NCBI GenBank assembly: GCA_903970295.1
Contig: CAJCHQ010000285.1
Span: 1-5,159 of the forward strand
DNA length: 5,159 nucleotides
Direction: 5' to 3'
From: Bryobacterales bacterium
GTDB lineage: Bacteria > Cyanobacteriota > Vampirovibrionia > Obscuribacterales > Obscuribacteraceae
Shown here: piece after piece, positions 1 to 4,750 of the stretch
Numbering within the stretch: position 1 is the stretch's first letter
How the letters are laid out: every line of letters begins with the position of its first letter
Notes under the pieces: generated by a model
What the model was told of the DNA's origin: nothing
The model's input: only the letters and a program-made list of their open reading frames with translations
Database searches by the model: none
Made by a program: the position numbers and the translations under genes

Positions 1-136
1 GCGAATGTGATGTGAGAGCCGATAACGGTGCAATGCCGTTTCGACTAAAAACCAAATTAAACTGACAGACTATGTATCTTTCCAAAGGTAGCTGCCAAGA
101 ATAGAGCCACCACAAATGGTGATTTTCAACACCCTG
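1..136. other. Left edge, no gene seen
   Basis: No supportable ORF is present. Two small hairpins occur: AACGG-7-CCGTT (24-40) and CACCA-caaa-TGGTG (110-123). The second is followed on the plus strand by ATTTT and could end a gene lying left of the window, but the stem is short. Confidence 0.3.
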
Positions 137-373
137 CTAGTCAGAGATTCCCGATGTTGTAACTTGATTAGAGATGCCTTGACTGGAAAGAAATTCGAGA
201 TCTGATTCTAACGCAAGACTGAAAACTCGGAGATGATGAACGTCAAAGGCGTAGTCGTAATGTTCTCCACGTGCCTGCAACAAGAACACCAGTGCCTGAA
301 GGCGATCTGAGTCGAGGCCCTTGTTGTGTGCGACAAGTGATTCTAATTTTGCGAGCCGACCCTTGCGTTCCAT
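137..373 (-). CDS. Small orphan protein, 78 residues
   Basis: I do not recognise this protein. It is a short, soluble-looking polypeptide with a basic start (MERKGRLAKLESL) and a mostly helical first half. An aromatic and histidine-rich stretch (EHYDYAFDVHHLRVF, residues 37-51) follows, then a polar tail. It has no signal peptide, membrane segment or cysteine pair. The ATG at 373 is well supported: on the minus strand AAGGAGGT lies five bases upstream, the strongest Shine-Dalgarno sequence in the window, and a second GAGGAGG lies just before it. A plausible promoter sits directly upstream, so the gene is probably its own transcription unit. It is divergent from the small ORF at 501-626. The strong ribosome binding site is the main reason to believe it is expressed; its function is unknown. 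Confidence 0.72.
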   Translation of the reverse strand: MERKGRLAKLESLVAHNKGLDSDRLQALVFLLQARGEHYDYAFDVHHLRVFSLALESDLEFLSSQGISNQVTTSGISD

Positions 374-377
374 GCAG

Positions 378-385
378 ACCTCCTT
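378..385 (-). promoter_or_regulatory. Strong ribosome binding site
   Basis: The minus strand reads AAGGAGGT, a near-perfect anti-16S match, followed by CTGC and the ATG of the 78-residue gene. It fixes that gene's start. All other genes in the window have much weaker sites. Confidence 0.8.
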
Positions 386-398
386 GCAGCCTCCTCAA

Positions 399-427
399 AT
401 AGTACTTGTCATTTCGACTTCCATAAA
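399..427 (-). promoter_or_regulatory. Candidate promoter of the 78-residue gene
   Basis: On the minus strand TTTATG (427-422) and TACTAT (404-399) are separated by exactly 17 bases. They would give a leader of about 20 nt carrying the strong ribosome binding site. Both hexamers match the sigma-70 consensus only partly (about 3/6 and 4/6), so this is a proposal from position and spacing. Confidence 0.3.
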
Positions 428-500
428 TCCTTGACATCACCGATCAGCTCTTCCGGGACATGGATTCGACGCTCGCGATAAATAATTAGATAAGATCAAA

Positions 501-626
501 ATGCTTGAATCACAACTTCTTGAGTTGCATCGTGAAAAAATGGCGCTGGGCGTAAATAATTCTGACCTGGTTAACAAGGTTTTCTACATTTACGCACCGT
601 TGCTGGAGAAAGCAAAAGAGAACTAG
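501..626 (+). CDS. Possible 41-residue small protein
   Basis: This short ORF starts MLESQLLELHREKMALG and ends FYIYAPLLEKAKEN. The pattern suggests two amphipathic helices, and the amino-acid composition looks protein-like rather than random. An in-frame stop at 483-485 rules out a longer N-terminus. The sequence before the ATG is AT-rich (GATAAGATCAAA) with no good Shine-Dalgarno match. Its TAG stop (624-626) overlaps the TAG of the large minus-strand gene within a CTAG palindrome, so the two genes would be strictly tail to tail. It could equally be the tail of a lost gene. I do not recognise a family. Confidence 0.3.
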   Translation: MLESQLLELHREKMALGVNNSDLVNKVFYIYAPLLEKAKEN

Positions 627-1687
627 CCCGGCCCCCAGATTTCACTCAGCCGCGCTCTATTCGTTGCGATCACCTCCTCCACATTCAGCTTCTGATCGAT
701 GCAGAAACTCTCCAGCCTCTCATAGCAAACCCGAACCCGCTCCGGCGTGCCACTGCGCTGCGTGCGAAGCAGATTGACGACAAGCCCAGACGCTTTCTGT
801 TCTATCGCCACCTTCATCACTTCGCCCTGATCCAACTTGTGCAAGCTGCAGAAATGCGTCAATGCGTCATAGCTCTTCTGCTCAGACACCACGTCACCAC
901 GTTGCCTTGCCTTGAGAATGCGCGCTGCAAGAATTTCAGAGTCCACTCGGATCTTGGCCAGTTTTGAATGCTCAACTTCTTCCCTTTCACGCAGCGGTCT
1001 GTACCGCGTCACGAACCCCTGCTCAGCGAACCTAAGCGGAAGATCCGATGTCAGCCCGGCGCTGTCATACATCGGTCCGCAAGCCCAGATCGGAGCCCCG
1101 GTCAGATAACCACTTTCGAGCCAAACAAATTTTTGTTCGACCATGTCACTCCAAATCTTCCTCAGGTGAGTCGGCTTCATGGTCGAGAGATTGAATACTT
1201 TCTCGACTCGTCCGCCAGCATCGAAAATTCGGATCTGGTTCGATTCGTAAGCGGCGATGGCTGGCTGATCGTACTTGTTGCAGAGCGAAAGCAGCAATGC
1301 CTTATATCTTTCGAAATCAGGATAACCGTAATTAAAATAGAAAGCGCGAGCCGGCGCCGCGTCCGGCTCCTGATTTAAGTGACCGAGAAGCTGCACGGAA
1401 TTCAAGCCATCTGCCTTGAGGTCAATGAGCAGACTGGCAGTATTTTTGTCATTTTGATTTGCCGACAGCTCCGGCTTCCAGGCAGAGATCAATCCAAATA
1501 CATTATGGATTGCCAGCTGATGGAAGATGTATGATTGGTGGCTGCTCAGTCCTTCCAATTTTTCGAAGGCGACGAAACTGCTCAAACCATTCAAGCACCA
1601 TAAAGTTCTGTCGATTGGTCCGGTCGATTTTCCGGACTGTTCCAAGTTTGTTCTAACCGGCTCATCGCCGTGCGAATCGTTTGTCAT
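623..1687 (-). CDS. DUF3293-like protein with C-terminal helical repeats (full-length copy)
   Basis: This encodes 354 residues of unknown function. Residues 1-30 are polar and probably disordered. Residues 60-165 show the pattern I associate with DUF3293-type proteins: VFGLISAWKPE (63-73), an N-rich stretch (NQNDKN), a leucine-rich helix, then a LLLSLCNKYDQPAIAAYES segment (131-149). This is recognition by eye. Residues 225-354 are charged and helical with a two-fold repeat: about 258-299 and 307-346 share L+xxQRxG...Y+xLxxFCxxxKLxxxEV. I start at the ATG at 1687, not at the TTG 72 bases upstream, because the paralog at 3645-4301 begins at the equivalent MTND. GCGAGG stands at the right spacing, and the upstream frame is broken in the paralog. 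No signal peptide or membrane segment is seen, so it is probably cytoplasmic. The leader is shared with two other genes here. Confidence 0.85.
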   Translation of the reverse strand: MTNDSHGDEPVRTNLEQSGKSTGPIDRTLWCLNGLSSFVAFEKLEGLSSHQSYIFHQLAIHNVFGLISAWKPELSANQNDKNTASLLIDLKADGLNSVQLLGHLNQEPDAAPARAFYFNYGYPDFERYKALLLSLCNKYDQPAIAAYESNQIRIFDAGGRVEKVFNLSTMKPTHLRKIWSDMVEQKFVWLESGYLTGAPIWACGPMYDSAGLTSDLPLRFAEQGFVTRYRPLREREEVEHSKLAKIRVDSEILAARILKARQRGDVVSEQKSYDALTHFCSLHKLDQGEVMKVAIEQKASGLVVNLLRTQRSGTPERVRVCYERLESFCIDQKLNVEEVIATNRARLSEIWGPG

Positions 1688-1716
1688 TGTCGTGCCTCGC
1701 TTTAGCTGATTTATAA

Positions 1717-1792
1717 AGCGCCCGCAAGCTGAGAGAATCTCAAATCGGCGCTGATACAAACATAGCAGGGCAAACTGCAGAATACATGCAGT
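1717..1792 (-). promoter_or_regulatory. Shared leader, copy 1 (dyad plus stem)
   Basis: Read towards the gene on the minus strand, this contains a dyad at 1774-1792 (plus strand ACTGCA-7-TGCAGT). A closed stem follows, AGCGCC at 1717-1722 pairing with GGCGCT at 1747-1752, enclosing an inner TGAGA-gaa-TCTCA hairpin at 1730-1742. The stem ends 30 bases before the start codon, and TATAAA and GCGAGGCAC lie in between. The same arrangement recurs at 4331-4410 and 3116-3202. It may act as DNA operators or as a folded 5' untranslated RNA. No convincing -35 box lies 16-18 bases from TATAAA. Confidence 0.55.
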
Positions 1793-1807
1793 GGACTAAC
1801 GAGCGTC

Positions 1808-1955
1808 AAAAATTCACATTGCTGGAGCCGGCTCATATCGCATTCGATGATTGAGGAAAGAGCCGAAATCTCGTAAAGAGACTGAATATTTCCCTATTCA
1901 TGCCAAAGCGCTGGCGTGTCCCGGTGAAAGGTACTACTTCTCCACTGCAATGTTC
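1808..1955 (-). repeat. Decayed copy of the 87-residue gene
   Basis: This segment matches 4524-4652, inside the 87-residue gene, in the same orientation and at the same side of the downstream leader. The best part is 1871-1928 against 4570-4628, about 43 of 58 positions identical by hand with one gap, ending in 21 of 24 around the shared CCCGGTGAA. Here the minus-strand reading frame is broken by stops (for example TAG and TGA near the SPG motif), so it is a remnant. The 248 bases between 1760 and 2007 otherwise hold no gene. A perfect palindrome TTCTTAAGAA (1953-1962) lies about 45 bases before the TPR gene. Confidence 0.5.
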
Positions 1956-2007
1956 TTAAGAATGTCTGTGCAGAACGGCGAAGTAATCAAAACATGAATA
2001 GAATGGA

Positions 2008-2589
2008 ATGAGCAGTGCAAGACCGCTTAGTCGTGAAAGGCGAACTCTCCTTATGGCGAACAATTCCGACATCGAAATCCGGCTGGGCGAATTGAAACGA
2101 GTTTGCTGCGAATGCTTTGCCGGCGAATCAACCGATGTGCATTGGCTATTCGATGAAGCCACGTTCTTGATCGAAAATCGACCGCCGCATGCAGACTTCT
2201 TGTTCTGGCACGGCGTGATCGAGGCAGGAAGAGCTTTGAATCACATCGGAGAATACGCAATCGGTGGCGAATTATTCGAGATAATTATCGAGATAGCCCG
2301 ACGAATTCGTTTCCCGCGCATTGAGTTTGACGCGCTCGAAGGATTGGCGTTTTCCTGGTTTTATCTCGGCGATCGAACTCGCGCCATAAAATATCTTGAG
2401 TATGGATTAGAGCTCGCTACCAAACTGGACCGAGCACCTGCCGCCGATCGGTTTAAAGTAGCTATCGAAAATTACCGCTCAGGGCAAGCGCGCTTTCCCG
2501 AAAATCTGAAAGCGCCGAATACATCGCCAAAGCGCCCGAGCAAGACCGTTCATTTATCGACATTGCTCAAACGAGATCGAAACCTTTAG
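2008..2589 (+). CDS. TPR-like helical protein, 193 residues
   Basis: This is a soluble all-helical protein with at least one convincing tetratricopeptide unit at residues 108-141 (ALEGLAFSWFYLGDRTRAIK and onward to LELATKL), with the small, glycine and alanine positions of the TPR pattern. A weaker preceding unit lies at about 65-98 (GVIEAGRALNHIGEYAIGGE...). TPRs mediate protein-protein contacts, so a scaffold or adaptor role is likely but the partner is unknown. The N-terminal part has a CCEC cluster (33-36) and the C-terminus is a basic, disordered tail (KRPSKTVHLSTLLKRDRNL). The start is uncertain: ATG 2008 has no spaced Shine-Dalgarno, while ATG 2053 (MANNSDIEIRL) has only AAAGG 12 bases upstream. 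The shorter form loses just an arginine-rich 15-residue extension. It is convergent with the zinc-ribbon gene, 8 bases apart, with no obvious terminator hairpin between them. Confidence 0.75.
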   Translation: MSSARPLSRERRTLLMANNSDIEIRLGELKRVCCECFAGESTDVHWLFDEATFLIENRPPHADFLFWHGVIEAGRALNHIGEYAIGGELFEIIIEIARRIRFPRIEFDALEGLAFSWFYLGDRTRAIKYLEYGLELATKLDRAPAADRFKVAIENYRSGQARFPENLKAPNTSPKRPSKTVHLSTLLKRDRNL

Positions 2590-2597
2590 ATTCGCTT

Positions 2598-3074
2598 TCA
2601 ATAATCCATGGGCGGATTGAGCAAATGATCAACCAACGCTTTTTGCGGCATCGAAAGCGCCCAGATGTTTTCATCTGATTGTTTCGTTAGTTGATTTACG
2701 AAGGAGCATTTGAATGCTTCATTTTGCAGAGGCAATTCACTCAGCATTCGTTTCGTCACCGGATTCAGAATCACAAAATTATCCACTCTGATGCCACAAT
2801 AAATGCAGGCTGCAACCCTGACGTCAGTGAATCTCGCCACCCTAAATATGTGAGTCTTGCGCGGCTTTTCAAACTTGCAAAATGCTGGACACGTCATGCC
2901 GATTCTTAGCACCGAACTCGTGACATGGTATCCATCGCAGTATCGACAGAGGTAGGCTTGAGACGGCTTCCCCAAGCCATAAAGACGGTCGACATGGATG
3001 CGCGCGTACCGCGCCTCTTTGTACCAAATCTTTCCGGTACAGCCTCTTTTGTGGTTGAGCCAACGTGCTGGCAT
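2598..3074 (-). CDS. Cysteine-rich zinc-ribbon-like protein
   Basis: This encodes 158 residues from the chosen start. Residues 8-53 fit a small, widespread zinc-ribbon-like type: C12, a basic K/Y/A segment, then AYLCRYCDGYHVTS with C43-x2-C46 and H50. These could form one zinc site together with C12. Further cysteines (C62, C66 and C90-x2-C93) could form a second site. The rest (about 95-158) is unrecognised. A nucleic-acid or protein-binding role is possible but not shown. The frame is open upstream to an ATG at 3239 (213 residues). I prefer the ATG at 3074 because GGCGAGGCAC lies just before it, as in the two DUF3293-like genes, and because the zinc motif normally lies near the N-terminus. 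The longer form would translate the shared leader. The spacing from GAGG to ATG is 10 bases, longer than the 7 in the other two. Confidence 0.72.
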   Translation of the reverse strand: MPARWLNHKRGCTGKIWYKEARYARIHVDRLYGLGKPSQAYLCRYCDGYHVTSSVLRIGMTCPAFCKFEKPRKTHIFRVARFTDVRVAACIYCGIRVDNFVILNPVTKRMLSELPLQNEAFKCSFVNQLTKQSDENIWALSMPQKALVDHLLNPPMDY

Positions 3075-3115
3075 ATCGCTGGTGCCTCGCCAAAGCGTGA
3101 AATCAAATTTGAGCA

Positions 3116-3213
3116 CGCGCAACCAGAGCAATCGAAATAGCTCGTCAATTCTGCGCGGTCTTGTATCCAATCTAGAATGCCTCATTGCAAAATACGTGCA
3201 GTCAGATTGCACG
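3116..3213 (-). promoter_or_regulatory. Shared leader, copy 3 (diverged, double dyad)
   Basis: The stem CGCGC (3116-3120) pairs with GCGCG (3153-3157), around an inner GAGC (3126-3129) / GCTC (3140-3143) stem. Upstream is the dyad ATTGCA-7-TGCAGT at 3184-3202. The stretch between stem and dyad aligns with copy 2 (GTATCCA/GATACCA and neighbours). A second perfect dyad, CGTGCA-7-TGCACG at 3195-3213, overlaps the first, so TGCA recurs at 3186, 3197 and 3208, exactly 11 bp apart. The stem arms differ from copies 1 and 2 but still pair. Confidence 0.45.
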
Positions 3214-3246
3214 CTCACGATAAATACTGAAGAGCGCATTCTGGTG

Positions 3247-3272
3247 CCAGGATATTCTCCTGGACACGTGTC
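3247..3272. promoter_or_regulatory. Two abutting palindromes in a divergent intergenic region
   Basis: CCAGGA-tattc-TCCTGG (3247-3263) is a perfect 6-bp-arm inverted repeat. It shares one base with GACACGTGTC (3263-3272), a perfect 10-bp palindrome. Both lie between the zinc-ribbon gene (minus) and the small ORF at 3307 (plus), where operators are expected. There is no T-tract, so a terminator is less likely. The region 3075-3306 holds no other gene I can support. Confidence 0.35.
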
Positions 3273-3306
3273 GCGCTTAAGTCGGTCCCAGGAAGAATCG
3301 GCATGA

Positions 3307-3573
3307 ATGCGGCGGACTCAGTCTAAGCAGTGCGCGGCTACCGCGTGGAAAACCAAAACGGTCATGGACAGTAAATGCAGCAAGCTTGTACTGGCAATTC
3401 AAAACGAGGTTGTGAGGCCGTTGCCACAAACTGTCGTTAAGGGAACTGGAATTTCCAGCAGAGTTACTGAACAAAAGAATTCAGTTATTGTCGATGTACA
3501 AGGATTGGATGTGGTTCAGAAAAAGATCCTTGGGCGACGGAGCGCTGGGTTAAGCGATCATCTCTCTGAATGA
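3307..3573 (+). CDS. Doubtful 88-residue hypothetical ORF
   Basis: I do not recognise this ORF. The first 20 residues are basic and unconvincing (MRRTQSKQCAATAWKTKTVM). The rest from MDSKCSKLVLAIQNEVV onward reads more like a small folded protein with alternating beta segments (NSVIVDVQGLDVVQKKIL). AGGAAG lies upstream of 3303 but spaces better to an ATG at 3303, whose frame stops after 7 codons. The alternative start at 3364 has no ribosome binding site. If it is not a gene, 3075-3644 is a 570-base non-coding stretch holding the dyads described separately and the end of the truncated paralog. Confidence 0.33.
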   Translation: MRRTQSKQCAATAWKTKTVMDSKCSKLVLAIQNEVVRPLPQTVVKGTGISSRVTEQKNSVIVDVQGLDVVQKKILGRRSAGLSDHLSE

Positions 3574-3577
3574 GGTG

Positions 3578-3591
3578 CGAGTGCGTACTCG
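3578..3591 (+). terminator. Weak hairpin after the 88-codon ORF
   Basis: CGAGT-gcgt-ACTCG is a perfect 5-bp stem with a 4-base loop, 5 bases after the stop at 3571-3573. It lacks a following T-run, so intrinsic termination is doubtful. Confidence 0.2.
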
Positions 3592-3644
3592 GCTTCCGAA
3601 AGTTCGAATTCATTGTGTCGATTAGGCATGAGCTGCGGAGTGCA

Positions 3645-4301
3645 TCAGAGAGAGACAATGACGTCGGTCCTTAACACTGTACACTGCACCGCATATCTGG
3701 AGTGGACCCCATCGAGATAACCACTTTCGAGCCAAACAAATTTTTGCTTGACCATGTCACCCCACACTTTTCTTAAGTGATTGGGCTTCACCGTCGATAA
3801 GTTGAATACTTTTTCCACACGCCCGGTAGTTGCGTCGAAAATTCGGATCTGACTAGATTCATAAGCCGCGATGCCCGGCTGATCATACTTCTTGCAGAGC
3901 GACAGCAGCAATGTCTTGTATCTTTCGAAATCAGGATAACCGTAATTAAAATAGAAAGCGCTAGCCGACGCCGCGTCCGACTCCTCATTCAAGTGACCGA
4001 GAAGCTGCACGGACCTCAAGCCATTTGCCTTGAGATCAATTAGCAGGCGCGCAGTATTCTTATCGTTTTGAGTTGCCGACAGTTCCGGTTTCCACGCCGA
4101 GATCAATCCAAATACCCGCTGAACAGGCAACTCATGGAAAGTGTGCGATTGGTGGCTGCCGAGTCCTTCCAATTTTTCCAAGGCGACGAAACTGCTCAAG
4201 CCGTTCAAGCACCATAAAGCTCTATCGATCGGCCCGAATGCCTTTCCGGACTGTTCCAAATTTGTTCTAGCCGGCTCATCGCCGTGCGCATCGTTAGTCA
4301 T
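3645..4301 (-). CDS. Truncated paralog of the DUF3293-like protein
   Basis: This encodes 218 residues. The first 197 align with the protein at 623-1687 almost without gaps (one-residue insertion, DATTGRV against DAGGRV), with about five in six residues identical by hand count. Similarity ends abruptly after FVWLESGYL. The next 20 residues are unrelated, although weak nucleotide similarity (TCCAGAT/CCGATCT, TGCGG, TGTA) continues out of frame for about 40 bases. The C-terminus was therefore lost through small indels followed by a break, and the helical-repeat domain is gone. The ISAWKPE motif and KKYDQPGIAAYES segment are intact, as are the start and the GCGAGG ribosome binding site. It may be a decaying pseudogene or a domain-only variant. 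Its neighbours upstream are the 87-residue orphan and the glycosylase-like gene, on the same strand. Confidence 0.75.
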   Translation of the reverse strand: MTNDAHGDEPARTNLEQSGKAFGPIDRALWCLNGLSSFVALEKLEGLGSHQSHTFHELPVQRVFGLISAWKPELSATQNDKNTARLLIDLKANGLRSVQLLGHLNEESDAASASAFYFNYGYPDFERYKTLLLSLCKKYDQPGIAAYESSQIRIFDATTGRVEKVFNLSTVKPNHLRKVWGDMVKQKFVWLESGYLDGVHSRYAVQCTVLRTDVIVSL

Positions 4302-4330
4302 GGTCGTACCTCGCTTTAGCTGATTTATAG

Positions 4331-4410
4331 AGCGCCCGCAAGCTGTGGATTACCAAATCAAATTGGCGCTGATACCACAATAGCAGGGCTCACTGCAAAA
4401 TATGCGCAGT
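4331..4410 (-). promoter_or_regulatory. Shared leader, copy 2 (dyad plus stem)
   Basis: The outer stem AGCGCC (4331-4336) / GGCGCT (4365-4370) is identical to copy 1, and its near edge is again exactly 30 bases before the ATG. The interior is different and 4 bases longer, with only a short TGG-atta-CCA inner pairing (4346-4355). The dyad is at 4392-4410 (ACTGC-9-GCAGT). The 4-base length difference breaks the upstream reading frame seen in copy 1, arguing that the leader is non-coding. Between this leader and the 87-residue gene (4411-4486) I see nothing definite. Confidence 0.55.
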
Positions 4411-4486
4411 GGTGAGCTTGCTACGAACTAATAGAAGCACAGGCTGATACCATGCTGAAAACTTCAAGCACGGTGCCCGCTCTCAT

Positions 4487-4750
4487 TTAGCTGGCTTCTG
4501 CGGTTCCTTCTGAAGACTCGCGTCGAAATATACATTGGACAGATTGAATGAGAAAATCGGCGATCGGTATCGTAACCGGATTGAGTCTTTGACTTGTTCG
4601 GGTCGAAGCGCAGGCGTTTCCCGGTGAATGATGCTGCACGCTCACCATTAATCGATCGCTCTTGATTTCAACTTTGAACCAACCTACCTGCAGGCGGTCG
4701 GCGATGTCGTCCGTTATCAAAGCGAGCACGAAAAGACTTGCTCCAATCAT
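4487..4750 (-). CDS. Orphan 87-residue protein coupled to the glycosylase-like gene
   Basis: I do not recognise this protein. It starts with a short hydrophobic stretch (MIGASLFVLALIT), too short and too soon followed by acidic residues (DDIADRL) to be a clear membrane anchor. A beta-like segment follows (WFKVEIKSDRLMVSVQHHSPG, 24-44), then an alanine, serine and arginine-rich part and a serine/glutamate tail. I chose the ATG at 4750, which overlaps the TGA of the upstream gene as ATGA. This favours translation by re-initiation, since no Shine-Dalgarno is visible. A TTG at 4768 would add six residues. A broken copy of its 3' half lies at 1808-1955 upstream of the full-length DUF3293-like gene, so this unit has been duplicated at least once. 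Confidence 0.5.
   Translation of the reverse strand: MIGASLFVLALITDDIADRLQVGWFKVEIKSDRLMVSVQHHSPGNACASTRTSQRLNPVTIPIADFLIQSVQCIFRRESSEGTAEAS

Noticed and set aside
431..436. TTGACA on the plus strand as a -35 box for the 41-codon ORF
   Set aside because: No -10-like hexamer lies 16-18 bases downstream (the region reads CGGGAC), so it is probably chance.
243..440. 65-residue minus-strand ORF overlapping the 78-residue gene
   Set aside because: The composition is arginine-rich and shadow-like, and the competing frame has a near-perfect ribosome binding site.
968..1709. Plus-strand ORFs antisense to the full-length DUF3293-like gene (968-1378, 1459-1656, 1527-1709)
   Set aside because: They are shadows. 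Two of them reappear antisense to the paralog at 4073-4270 and 4141-4323 simply because the sense genes are homologous. Their proteins are arginine and serine-rich with no ribosome binding sites.
1710..1715. TATAAA (minus strand) before the DUF3293-like genes as a -10 box
   Set aside because: No -35-like hexamer is at the right distance in either copy, and the third leader lacks it. I left it only as a note in the leader entry.
1688..1759. 24-residue N-terminal extension of the 354-residue protein from a TTG at 1759
   Set aside because: The codon is TTG with no good ribosome binding site, the paralog's frame is broken in the same stretch, and GCGAGG directs the ATG at 1687.
3250..3285. Apparent inverted similarity between 3250-3285 (plus) and the remnant around 1905-1930 (minus)
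   Set aside because: About 15 of 21 bases in a GC-rich palindrome-containing stretch, which is too short to separate from chance.
2691..3306. Overlapping ORFs in other frames of the zinc-ribbon gene (2691-2909, 2869-3093, 2906-3148, 2925-3140, 2998-3306)
   Set aside because: They overlap the frame with the coherent C-x2-C and H motif, and none shows recognisable motifs or a start signal.
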